A stretch of DNA of 32,482 nucleotides from Gryganskiella cystojenkinii (Eukaryota > Mortierellomycota > Mortierellomycetes > Mortierellales > Mortierellaceae): positions 6,836 to 39,317 of the forward strand of contig JAAAIG010000313.1 in the NCBI GenBank assembly GCA_015852425.1, in the 5' to 3' direction. Below are positions 23,226-32,482 of this stretch, piece by piece. The notes below the pieces were generated by a model. It worked only from the letters and a program-made list of their open reading frames with translations. It had not been told where the DNA came from and searched no databases. Within the stretch, counting starts at the first letter, position 1; each line of letters opens with the position of its first letter. The position numbers and the translations under genes are program-made.

Positions 23226-24082
23226 TCATAGTCGAGTTAACGTTGTGTGCTTCACACCACACAGCGCCTGAAATACGTTGCGTCCGATATAGTTACCCCA
23301 CAATTTCAAGGTGATCAAAGTCAAGTTGCTCTTTAGTGCTTCAGCCAGCGCCTGAGCTCCGCCGTCTTCGGTCGTATTCTCCTCCAGGTCCAAAGTGGTT
23401 AGAGAGGTGTTGATCTTGAGTGCCTCAGCCAGTGCCTGAGCTCCAAGTTCCCCAATTGGATTAAAATACTCCTCATATTCATCTTGTCAATCCCCAAACT
23501 TTTCAGTATACTCTTGTGAGGTCAAGCAAAAAGTTGTTAGAATTGAGTTGATCATGTGTGCCTCAGCCAGCCCTTGAGCTCCGATGTCTCCGATCGCGTT
23601 AATCTCCAAGTCCAAAGTAGTCAGAGTCTTGTTGGTCTTGAGTGCCTCAGCCAGCGCCCGAGCTCCGTTAGGTCCAATCGAGTTGTACGTCAAGTCCAAA
23701 GTGGTTAGGGTCAAGTTGGTCTTGAGTGTCTCAGCCAGCACCTGAGCTCCCTCGTCTCCGATCGAGTACTACCCTGAGTGTAACGTGATTAGAGTTGAGC
23801 TACCATGATGCTAGAAATTATTTTGTCTCTTGAAGATGTCCATGATGCTTTACGGTAAGGGAAAAACAGGTGTCGAATATGGTGCTTGTTGCTCTCGATA
23901 GATTCCATACTGGGGCCATTTTCCGACAAAACGACAGAGTTGTAGAGTGACGGTGTAAATGAGGCATTCCAATCCTGACTCACAATCGCACAGGATGCGA
24001 GGTCTTTGACGCCAAGGCCACTTGCAATTCTCGAGCGAATCTCATGTAAATCGAGGGCATGTGTCTAATACATCTCATACAT
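23226..24082 (-). pseudogene. Broken F-box/leucine-rich-repeat gene
   Basis: The minus strand reads an F-box-like segment (24058-23789: ALDLHEIRSRIASGLGVKDL, then VSQDWNASFTPSLYNSVVLS) followed by RNase-inhibitor-type LRRs. Each repeat has about 28 residues of the form TLDLxxNxIGxxGAxALAEALKxN. Lesions are visible: a TAG six codons after the only upstream ATG (24067-24065), a frame change between the F-box and LRR parts near 23790, a TAG at 23771-23769 and a TGA at 23489-23487 inside the LRR frame. That frame otherwise continues to 23226 with two more repeats. The intact family members are multi-domain F-box/LRR or NLR-like proteins common in Mortierella. Unrecognised introns could remove some lesions, but not all look removable. 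Confidence 0.7.
23339..23762. repeat. 84-bp LRR-coding tandem repeat
   Basis: The CAGCC in the repeated block TCAGCCAGCGCCTGAGCTCC starts at 23342, 23426, 23564, 23648 and 23732. Spacings are 84, 138, 84 and 84. The 138-bp step equals two units minus 30 bp and coincides with the degenerate stretch that carries the TGA stop. The repeat codes for 28-residue LRR units on the minus strand. Confidence 0.85.
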
Positions 24083-24496
24083 ACTGCAAATAACAAAGAA
24101 CGTGTTAGCGTAGTGTTATGGATACGCCAGAGATGTTGCATCAACGAAGAAAGCTACCATTCTTTTGTGACAACACCTTACCAAAGTATTCAGCTAACAA
24201 CGGAAGGCCAGCTTTGAAGGGAGCAACAGAAGAGGAGGAGATGGCGCTGATGATAAGTTGTGTGTTTGACCATTCAACTGAACTTTGACGCGACTACCAT
24301 AGTCGCAGGGTAGTACACACACGTCACTTTGGGTAGGATCTTTAAATCTAAGCCACCGACTGAAAAACAGTGGCGGAGAGAAGCAGCGCGCACCGCTGTC
24401 CATCTTCAGTCTCAGCATTGAAGGCACAGTTCGGTTTTTTATTTCAATCATCTATCAAAACTCAACCCAAACCAACTCCTCAGGAAAATCAAGGCA
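24083..24496. other. Intergenic region between the pseudogene and PRP19
   Basis: No gene is supported. The part next to 24497 is presumably the PRP19 promoter; no clear TATA box was seen. Confidence 0.5.
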
Positions 24497-26376
24497 ATGT
24501 TTTGTGCTAGTAAGGACATGGCTCAACAACAGGACACCTCCGACCACGGGGCAACACCCTGGGGATGCATAAAGTGATCCAATCAACCCATTGGCTTTGA
24601 TTGATGACAATGATTCAGGAGATCTCTCTTTTAAACCCGTCTCGATTCTTCTTTTTCTTGGTGAATGTGAAATAGTTTCTGGCGAGGCTCCCGAGCACCC
24701 TGTTGTGTCCAAGAAGAGCGGACAGGTCTATGAACGCCGTTTGATCGTCAAGTACATCGAGGATAATGGCAAGGACCCCGTCTCGGGCGAAGAACTCGCC
24801 GTCGAGGACCTTTTGGATGTCAAGTCTTGTGAGTCTCCTTTTGTTTTAAGCCTCGTCTTATGTAAACTTGACAACTACCCAACGACATATCGTACTAACC
24901 TGTTATGCGCCCGCCTCGGTTTTCTATCGTTAGCACCCAGCACTGTCAAGCCCCGCCCTCCTAATATGACCTCGATCCCGTCGATCCTCTCGGTCCTCCA
25001 GAACGAATGGGATTCCATTATGCTCGAGACCTTTACAATGAAGCAGCAATACCAGCAGGTTCGCCAGGAACTCAGCCATGCCCTTTACCAGCACGACGCT
25101 GCCTGCAGAGTCATTGCCCGTTTGATGAAAGAACGTGATGCTGCTCGCGAGTAAGTTTTTTTTTTTCCTTCTTTTCACTGTTTGTTTTTCACAGTATCCT
25201 TGATGGTTTTTACTAATTTTACAAACAAAATCATCGTCATGTAACAGGGCTCTTGCCAACGTTCAGGCCCATATTGGTTCAAAGGCACAGGCAGAGGATG
25301 TGACCATGGAGGAGTCTTCAGCAGCATCGGCCGGAGGCGTCATCTCAACTGAGGTTCGGGAAAAGATCGAGGCAACGACCCAGGTCTTGTCCAAGAATCG
25401 GAGGCGCAAACCCAATGTCACGGCTGAGCAGGTTCAGACTTATACTCAACGCAAGGTTTTCCCTGGTTTGCATGCGGCTCGCACTCCCGGCATCACCGCT
25501 CTTGATATCTCTTTGGATGCTTCAAAGAGTGATTTGATTCTGACTGGAGGACAGGACAAGAACGCCATGATCTTTAGTCAATCGGAGGAAAAGGTTATCT
25601 CGACCTTGAAGGGACATGGCAAGAAGATCACACACGTCGCTTGGAACGAGAAGGAGGGTCTTGAGCATGATGTTGTCTTGACCGCGTCGGAGGATCAGAC
25701 CGTCAAGATCTGGACTGCCTCGGGATCCAAGTCTGCTTACAGTGCTGCCCATACGATCAAGGGTCATGAGGGCTCGGTTACTGGACTGTGTGTTCACCCA
25801 ACAAAGGCCTACGTGGCCTCGGCCTCCATGGATTCCACCTGGGCTTTCCACGATATCGAGTCTGGCTCCACCTTGATGACCGCCCGCACGGATGATGTCT
25901 CTACCGGTTATAGCTCTGCCGCTTTCCATCCTGATGGTTTGTTGTTGGGTACCGGTACCGCCCATTCCGGTGCTGTCAAAATTTGGGATATCCGTACCAA
26001 GGAGGCCGTTGCGACGTTTGAGGGTCATAAGGGATCGGTCAGGACCATGACTTTCAGTGAGAACGGTTATCTGATGGCGGCTGCGGGTGAGAACAACGAG
26101 GTGAACATTTGGAACTTGAGAACCATGGATGTCGTTCAAAAGTTGACGGTCGCGGATGCAGGTCAGATTCACTCCTTGGCTTGGGATCAGTCTGGAACGT
26201 ATTTGGGCGTCGGTGGTACCGATCTTCGTATCTTCAAGGTCAAGACTTGGCAAGAGTTGGCGAACCTGACGGACAACACTGCCGAGATCACGAGTCTCAA
26301 GTTTGGTCCTTTGGGTGATTACCTCGTCGCCGGCGGTCTCGATCGCAGTCTTCGCGTCTTTGGCATTGCCGAGTAA
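24497..26376 (+). CDS. PRP19: Pre-mRNA-processing factor 19, U-box ubiquitin ligase
   Basis: Prp19 is the tetrameric U-box E3 ligase core of the NineTeen complex, needed for spliceosome activation, with roles in DNA damage response. Exons 24497-24509, 24676-24828, 24934-25150 and 25248-26376 join in frame to 503 aa, close to human (504) and yeast (503). The U-box is residues 1-55, beginning [20 protein letters not shown] and including [20 protein letters not shown] Prp19 helical region follows with the diagnostic [19 protein letters not shown]. The C-terminal half is a WD40 propeller ([39 protein letters not shown], ending LDRSLRVFG). The 13-nt first exon is needed to recover the conserved MFCAI start. 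The open frame upstream in exon 2 is intron. Confidence 0.97.
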
Positions 26377-27524
26377 CAGGCGACAATAGTCGTACCGTAA
26401 TCACTATGTAGTGTTGTAGCGTGGACAGAAACAGAAACGAATTAAAAATCGCGCATTAGTCACCACTATTTGCGTTTACTGTATGCAGTTTATGCGCATT
26501 CGTTCGCTGCTGTATGCAAACAAAATCCAAAGCAAATATCTTGGCGCCATGTCAGAGTTGTGTTTACTTTGGCTAATTGACCTTAGCCTCACGTCTTCAT
26601 TAGACTATATAAGACACAAAATGCTATAACCCAATCGACCAGTATCTGCATATCCTAAGTGCGTCGAATTGGCAGCAAGAAAGGCCCATCGCCTCCACAA
26701 CATACCAATGCAATGCTCATTGCAGACACGAGAGCTGGCCTGACACCAGTTGAAGGCATTGTTCTCTGATGCGATGGCTGTAGGTGCTTTGGATCTTTGC
26801 ACACCTGTATCATCTTGAATACTCTAAAATCAGTGCAAGATCCAGGATGAATTCCCTTCGTCGTTCACTATTCGGCCATATAATATACTGTTTTGAAACA
26901 TCGGCCAAGATCTTCAAAATGCAGGATACCACCGTTCCTGATTAAATACCGAACATGTTTTGTGTACTGGCCAGGCTACCTCCATTTCCGTTTGATCCGA
27001 GGCGATATCGGCATCACTCATATCGTTTCCCTCATCTAAAAATGGGCAATAACACCACAACCCCGCTCACCGCTGGCAGCCCGGCTCTACCTTGCGCTCT
27101 GTGCGTTATTTGGACAGCTCACTCTGATACAGTCATTCATACATACCCACTTTTTCACAACCGCAGACGGATGCTTTCTGAACCTACTCACACCTCATCC
27201 CCTTCCCCTCACCCCAACTGACTTGTCAATTCTTTTCACCCTTATAACCATCCAACCTCAACATGTCTCAAAACAGCAGGTCGCCGAGAAAATCGTCTTG
27301 CACCTTGAAACCCATGCGGGTTAATTGAGCATCGATCTACTTGCAGTCTCTATTCATGTTTTTTTTCTCTCGTTGTTTATTGAGTGCGATTACCACTACA
27401 TAAACTTGGCATCCTCAAATTAAGCCAAGATATCTTGGAAATATAGGCAGGTACCAACACTAATAATCGCCTCTCGCGTCGATCCCTTCCAAGATCTTGA
27501 TTCCGAACTCGAGGATTTCGCATT
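26377..27524. other. Intergenic region between PRP19 and a membrane protein gene
   Basis: Short frames on both strands have no domain character. The two flanking genes converge here, so the region holds two 3' ends. I see no RNA gene or repeat. Confidence 0.55.
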
Positions 27525-29195
27525 TTAGTCTCTGAAGGCGATAAAGGTCGTCTTTTCATGATCCTTTGCCAGTTCAGATGTCCTCGTTTTCGCCCTCTTG
27601 GCAGCCTCGGCAGCTGCCACGCGAGCTTGGCGATTTTGCAGATCGACCATAACAGAGCGAACGATCCAAAGCTTTACAACATACCATAGAATCATGAATA
27701 TGGACATCAAAAAGAACAAAGCAATGGGAAATTTCGTGGTGCCTGTTGGTTTATCCTCTGGATCATCGTTCGAGAACGCTGCGGCTGAAGTGTCGGACGT
27801 GGAGGCTGCAGGATGTGGGGTATTGAACTCGGCGATACTATCGTAGGTGAATTCAACGTTACGCTGCGAATAAAAGAACTTTCCGAGCGTGAACAGTCCT
27901 TCGAGCGCTAGGGAGTAAAACAAGATGCCTGAGGCTGAGACCGACTGGCGATAGAGTACAAAATAGAGGCCGAAGGAGGGAACAATGATGTCAAAAGCGA
28001 CTCTCAGCTTTGTCCAATTAGCTAGGTGGGGCAAAAAGTAAAAATAAAGAAGTCCGAAATCCGAATGGCGATTGTTAGTACACTAGACAAGTAAGCCATA
28101 TGTCAACAAATGCAAATAAAAAATACCCTTCTTATCCTCATTTCTTACAAAAAGAAGAGAAGTCTCGACTTCCATAGACGCCAAAGAGTTCAAGGACATC
28201 AACGGTCACTGATAGGCCAAAATACAAGGCCAAGACGATCCTTGGCCAAGATCGGAGCAGCATCAGTCTTTTGTGTCTCGCTGCGGCTCGGTTGGAAGAC
28301 CTGATGGCGGAAAGGGATCCGTTGGCGCCTGCGAGAGGGACCTCATCTTCTTCGTCCTCATTGTCGTCATCGCTACCCTCCCAATCGTTCCCACTCGCTT
28401 TCTCACCTACGCCTCTTCCATGTCGGTCCACATCCTCTGCCAAGACGAGACCCAAGGATTGAGCCCTCCTTCTCCTTTCTTTGAGTAAAACTCGATCGCG
28501 TAGTTGTAGTCTTGTTAACTCGGTCCTTAAAGCAAATGCGACCATGACAGGGGTGAGGATGAACAAGATGGACAAAACACCTGCGAATATAGAAAACCAC
28601 CAAGGAGCATCACTAGGAGGAAACATTTGAATACGCGTGGCTGCACCAGGACTTGTCGTCGTGTCAGTGGTGTTACCGTCATCCACACCCAACTTCATCT
28701 CATCCTTCGCATCAGAGATGTTACCTCCTGTGGAAGACGTCGCATTTGAAATTTTCTCCCAAAATGCAAACAACATCATGACCCATTGAAGTCCCTTGGC
28801 CAGGTATTCGATCCAAAACACGTAAAGAGCTACTCGGACCAGGTTCGTCGCCTTTTGGAGTGATGCGGCCGAGCGCTGAATTTGGATCATGATCAACAGC
28901 CATTGGAGGATTGCAGTCGACAAAAACGGCTGCAGGTCTTTATCGTCCGGACCCTCTACAAAAAAAGAAAAGTAAAAAATTGTGGTGAGAAAAAGGGCAC
29001 AGCTTAAAACCAACTAACTGTCATGCAGATAGGGTGGGCAAGGGAGGCTATATGAGCGACGCAATGGTGTCCTTTACTCTTAGCGTCCTTGACTGACTCA
29101 TATAGTTCATATAAACTACGACTGATGTTCACAGCCGATACCAAGACGATGATTGCCTGTGGCCAGTACTGCAGCGCAGTTTGACGGATAGCCAT
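27525..29195 (-). CDS. Polytopic membrane protein of unknown function
   Basis: Exons 29195-29019, 28953-28149 and 28021-27525 (minus) join in frame to 492 aa. About seven or eight hydrophobic segments are visible, for example YWPQAIIVLVSAVNI, FLSTAILQWLLIMIQI, LVRVALYVFWIEYLAKGL, FSIFAGVLSILFILTPVMVA, IVLALYFGLSVTVDVLELF, FDIIVPSFGLYFVLY, GILFYSLALEGLFTLGKFF and LFFLMSIFMILWYVVKLWIV. A strongly acidic cytosolic-looking loop (GSDDDNEDEEDE) lies between the fourth and fifth, and an acidic Thr-rich loop between the third and fourth. The C-terminal tail is Ala/Arg/Lys-rich and helical. I do not recognise the family. The first intron is only 65 nt, and its acceptor (TAGAG) was placed to keep frame. 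No neighbour hints at a role. Confidence 0.7.
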
Positions 29196-29690
29196 GTCGG
29201 TGTGTGTGTTTGCTGAGAGACTGGGAATTGGTTGTTGTGGAAGAGTTTTGAGACTCGCTGTTGGATTGACGATAGGGAGCTATTTATTGAAATTCGTTGT
29301 GTGAATTTACTTTGCCTTGGTTGGGCTGTTTTCACTTGTACCACTTGAGAGCCGCCTCAGCTCCGCGGGACGAAAAGTCAGAGTGTGTCAATGATATTTG
29401 CGTATGATGGCAGTGCGATATTTGGTTACATACGGTATTTCGGAAAGGAAGAACGCCAGCAGCAGCACGATTGAAGGTTGACTGTCGTCGACCTTCACAG
29501 TATCGCCTTTTTGGGCGATCGGCTCTTGCATGTATGTAGCGCGAAATCCGCGCTGCTCACTGAAATTTTGTCCCAGCCTGACTGATAAGATTCGCCCAAA
29601 AAGTCGATTCTGTGGAAGTCAACTTGATGTCTGGCTGGTGACGAGACTAACTTTTTACTAGCCCCTCAGGTCATTGCTGATGGGTCGAGC
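29196..29690. other. Intergenic region with a nested hairpin
   Basis: This lies between the start of the polytopic membrane protein gene and the 3' end of the small hydrophobic ORF. It carries the hairpin listed next and a 10-bp motif, ATTTGCGTAT (29396-29405), that recurs at 30081-30090. No gene is seen. Confidence 0.55.
29487..29623. repeat. Inverted repeat with an inner hairpin
   Basis: Arms 29487-29518 and 29592-29623 are imperfect reverse complements. They include an exact 12-bp part, CTTTTTGGGCGA (29507-29518) against TCGCCCAAAAAG (29592-29603). Inside the 73-bp loop a second stem, AGCGCG/CGCGCT (29538-29543 and 29549-29554), is exact. It could be a miniature mobile element remnant or a 3' UTR structure. 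Confidence 0.65.
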
Positions 29691-30026
29691 CTACCCAGAG
29701 TCATGGAGACCTTGAACGGTGCGGAGAGTAGCGACAGCGGCCGCGATTAACGCGTCTGAGCAGAGAGCGAACCCAAAGTCCCCAGTTACCATAAAGTGCG
29801 CAGCTTTATGGAAGACAGGGATGGCAGGAATGAGATGTGCGCAACCAGCTCCAGTGAGCCAAGTGGCAAGTGCTGATGCAGGAACAGCGGCAGCGACAAC
29901 ACCGATGGCTCCGATCAAGAGGAGAGTAATATTGATGCCACTAGCGACATAATAGAGCAGATTTCGCTGGCGTGCATTCGGGTTGGTATCCGTGGATACT
30001 GCGGTGTTTGTGTTGATCGCTACCAA
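29691..30026 (-). CDS. Small hydrophobic membrane protein, 5' end unresolved
   Basis: The frame encodes about 112 aa from 30026, with segments INITLLLIGAIGVVAAAVPA, LATWLTGAGCAHLIPAIPVF and a C-terminal ALCSDALIAAAVATL that together suggest three membrane spans. I do not recognise the family. No ATG exists in frame: the frame stays open back to 30062, where CAG codons follow a TAA, and it contains several CTG codons (CTG CTG GGC CTG). The only upstream ATG (30138, ATGACAGA then GTGAGC) leaves the wrong phase for every acceptor I can see. The start may be non-AUG, lie in an unrecognised exon, or be lost. The hydrophobic pattern and the absence of stops support real coding history. Confidence 0.45.
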   Translation of the reverse strand: MVAINTNTAVSTDTNPNARQRNLLYYVASGINITLLLIGAIGVVAAAVPASALATWLTGAGCAHLIPAIPVFHKAAHFMVTGDFGFALCSDALIAAAVATLRTVQGLHDSG

Positions 30027-30387
30027 TGAATATTTGTAAATACGCAGGCCCAGCAGCTGCTGTTATCTCAGCACCGGTCGATTTGCGTATTTGTCAAATA
30101 CGCTGAAAAATGTCCGTAACTAACGCTCACTCTGTCATTTTCAAACCCTGTCTCTTTGCTGTCAACAGTTCAAAAGTCTTTTGGCTAAAATAAAGCGGTA
30201 ATGTTTAATTATGGATATTTTTTTGTACAATGAACGATTTGAAGTTGTTTTGCCTCGACGATAAATAAGCGGGGTGGTGCTACGAGGATGCGGAGGTGAA
30301 AGGTGTGGGACTATGCAAAAGAAAATGAACGGAAGCTACAGAGGGGAGGGAGAGACCAAACAACTCTCTTTATCTCACAGATATAAT
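30027..30387. other. Short region upstream of the small hydrophobic ORF
   Basis: This separates the small ORF from the 3' end of IMP dehydrogenase. It contains the palindrome and its shortened copy. No gene is seen, apart from a possible unresolved first exon of the small ORF. Confidence 0.5.
30085..30103. promoter_or_regulatory. Exact 19-bp palindrome with a nearby shortened copy
   Basis: GCGTATTTG and CAAATACGC flank one central base, a perfect inverted repeat. A 15-bp relative, TATTTGTAAATACGC, lies at 30031-30045, one base shorter than the matching part of the palindrome. Both sit just upstream of the small hydrophobic ORF on the minus strand, so a dimeric transcription factor site is plausible. 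Confidence 0.45.
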
Positions 30388-32219
30388 CTATGAGAAGAGA
30401 CGCTTGGTGTAGCTGTGCAAGGAATGGACACCACCCTCAGCCTGGGCAGCAGCGGTACGGCGCTCGAAGCGAACAGAGCCGGCGCGCATGCCCTCCTTCA
30501 TGGCCTCGATCGAATCGACACCAATATCCTGGAGCGAATGTTGGAGACCAGTGTAGAGGTAAGGGACAAACTTCTTGATCGAACCCTTGTCAACGACGGA
30601 ACCAGAGACACCCTGGGCGACCTTGACGGAATCCGACTCGGAGTAGTAACGCTTGGTTGAACCGTTACCACCATCACCAGCCTTCTCCATGGCATCGAGC
30701 GAACCCATACCACGGTACTTCTTGAGACGCTGACCGTCGAGGTAGAAGTACTCACCGGGGGACTCGGTCGTACCGGCCAAGAGACCGCCCATCATGACAG
30801 CGGAGGCACCGAGGGCCAAAGCCTTGGTGATGTGACCAATGTTTCCGATACCACCATCAGCAATGACAGGGACACCATACTTGGAAGCAAACTGGGCAAC
30901 CTTGTAGACAGCGGTACCCTGGGGACGACCACAGGCCATGACCTCCTGGGTAATGCAGATGGAACCGGATCCCATACCGACACGGAGACCATCAGCGCCA
31001 GCAGCGATGAGACGAGCAGCCTGCTCCCAGACAACGACGTTACCGGCGATGACCTCGAGATCGGGGAAGGTAGCCTTGATCCACTGGATCATATCGATCT
31101 GGAAGGAGGAGTTACCCTGGGAAGAATCCAAGACAACGACATCCAAACCAGCGGCGACCAAGAGGGCAAGACGATCACGATCATCGGGACGGGTACCGAT
31201 AGCGGCACCGCAGAGCAACTGCTTAGACTTGGCGGCCTTGCTAGCAAGGGGGTAGTTCTGGTTCTTGAGAAGATCGGAACGGGCAAGGAGCGAGCAGAGC
31301 TCACCCTTGGCGTTGACGACGGGCAACTTGCCCTTCTTGGACTCGCAAAGGATTTTGTTGGCCTCCTCGAGAGTGACACCCTCGTTGGCGATGACGAGAT
31401 CGGTGGTCATGCAGGACTTGAGGGTGGCAGAGTGATCGTTGACAAACTGGATATCACGGGCAGTGACGATACCGACGAGCTTGGAGCCGAGCTTGCCGTT
31501 CTCGGTAATGGGGATACCGCAGAAACCAAACTTTTGCTTGATGGCAAGGACATCAGCGACGGTGTGGTTCTCGGTCAAGCAGATGGGGTCAGTGATGAAA
31601 CCGTTCTCAAACTTTTTGACCTTGCGGACCATCTCGGCCTGCTGCTCGGGGGTGCAGTTGTGGTGGATGATACCGATACCTCCGAGCAACTAATGAGAGG
31701 GTAGAAAAGAAGAATAGAGTTTTGTGTTAGAGATGGAGATGAGCCGATTGTTATTTTTTTTTCCTGACTTTGCCCGATAAAGAAATTTGCGGGGAAGACA
31801 AACACAGAAAGAGAAGGAAAGAAAAATTTAAAAGCACTCAAAACAACGCACATGTGCGCGCTACGACCACCCTCTCCACAAAACAGCACACGATATTGTA
31901 ATAAAAAATTAAAGACAATGAATCAACTTACAGCCATGGCAATGGCCATGTCGGTCTCGGTGACAGTGTCCATGGGCGAGGAGATGAATGGGGTCTTGAG
32001 GGTGATGCGCTTGGTGATCCTGGACTCGAGCTGGACAGCATGAGCCTGGAAGTTGATGAAGCCGGGGAGGATCAAAAAGTCATTGTAGGTCAGACCACCC
32101 TGGGTGATCGAGTCCATCAACTCCTCGGCCGAGAGACCATCGCGGCGGTTCTTGGTTCCGGAGTGCTCGAGCTCTTGGAGAGCGAGCTTGTGATCGGGGA
32201 ACTGGGCTTGGACGGTCAT
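30388..32219 (-). CDS. Inosine-5'-monophosphate dehydrogenase
   Basis: IMP dehydrogenase oxidises IMP to XMP with NAD+, the committed step of guanine nucleotide synthesis in the cytosol, and is the target of mycophenolic acid. Exons 32219-31932 and 31689-30388 (minus) join in phase 0 to 529 aa. The N-terminal part has [14 protein letters not shown] and [13 protein letters not shown]-domain pair follows at about residues 115-235 ([36 protein letters not shown]). Barrel motifs are [10 protein letters not shown], the catalytic loop [13 protein letters not shown] (Cys near residue 335), [13 protein letters not shown] and the flap [12 protein letters not shown]. The C-terminus ends RLFS. Codon use is strongly biased to C/G-ending codons compared with neighbours, which suggests high expression. 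A TATA box lies at 32454-32461. Confidence 0.97.
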
Positions 32220-32453
32220 TCTTGTATGTATTTACTTGTGGAAACGGTGTGGACTTGAACTGGAAGGACTTGCAACGGTCAGGCAGGGGTCTTGTACACC
32301 GAGAGGAAAGTAAAAGGGGAGGGAGGTTGTGGACGGGGAAGGGAAGGAGGAAGAGAGAGAAGAATATAAACCAAAAGAAAACCCCAAGAAAAAACCAAAA
32401 ACCAAAACCAAAAGAGAAAACCCAAGAAAAAACCCTGGAGGGAAGAACGAGGG

Positions 32454-32461
32454 TTTTTATA
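32454..32461 (-). promoter_or_regulatory. TATA box of the IMP dehydrogenase gene
   Basis: The minus strand reads TATAAAAA 235 bp before the ATG at 32219, followed by a long pyrimidine-rich stretch that would form the 5' leader. The sequence is a good core-promoter match; the start site is inferred. Confidence 0.5.
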
Positions 32462-32482
32462 GTGCGTCAAGCTTTCATTTTT

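Noticed and set aside
23339..23762. Regularly spaced repeats resembling an array
   Set aside because: This is not CRISPR. The repeats are contiguous, 84 bp long, and code for leucine-rich repeats.
25522..26253. A 243-codon minus-strand frame opposite PRP19
   Set aside because: The plus strand encodes the conserved WD40 propeller; the minus product has no domain character.
27263..27328. A short frame starting MSQNSRSPRKSS after a TATA-like sequence
   Set aside because: It stops after about 21 codons, and no splice site joins it to further coding sequence.
30832..31704. A 290-codon open frame on the plus strand opposite IMP dehydrogenase
   Set aside because: It is the antisense of a strongly codon-biased gene. 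Its Gly/Asp/Thr-rich product is the mirror of that bias, and the minus frame is unmistakable IMPDH.

Overview
The window looks like nuclear DNA of an early-diverging filamentous fungus, most likely Mortierellomycota. The evidence is short GT-AG introns (about 65 to 410 nt, often with a CTAAC-like branch site), pyrimidine-rich leaders, long Ser/Pro/Gln-rich tails on many proteins, and F-box/leucine-rich-repeat proteins of the kind expanded in Mortierella. The genus is inference. There is one assembly gap at 16842-16880, beside a poly-T run. Exon models were built by hand; each internal junction was checked for GT/AG and for reading frame.

Left part (1-5400, plus strand): a ZIP zinc transporter in three exons, then a single-exon F-box-like protein. 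Middle (5483-19453, all minus strand): a Gln-rich protein ending in four membrane segments; a 1228-residue OB-fold protein with an RPA70-type zinc ribbon in five exons; a predicted N-myristoylated coiled-coil protein; the 25S rRNA methyltransferase BMT5; and glyoxalase II. About 2.4 kb with no convincing gene follows.

Right part (21.9-32.5 kb): a small coiled-coil protein (plus), a broken F-box/LRR gene with an 84-bp repeat period (minus), the splicing ubiquitin ligase PRP19 (plus, 13-nt first exon), a polytopic membrane protein (minus), a small hydrophobic ORF with an unresolved 5' end (minus), and IMP dehydrogenase (minus).

The genes form no single pathway; most are housekeeping genes in ordinary eukaryotic arrangement. 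The most interesting item is the OB-fold protein at 8935-13049. Once spliced it has a long disordered N-terminus, OB-like regions and a C-x4-C-x15-C-x2-C ribbon, an architecture seen in RPA70 and in Shieldin subunit 2 (SHLD2). A fungal SHLD2-like DNA end-protection factor is a testable hypothesis, not a demonstrated identity. Other points of interest are an exact 19-bp palindrome and a nested hairpin around the small hydrophobic ORF, a zinc-element-like site before the ZIP gene, and an intron whose alternatives all stay in frame.
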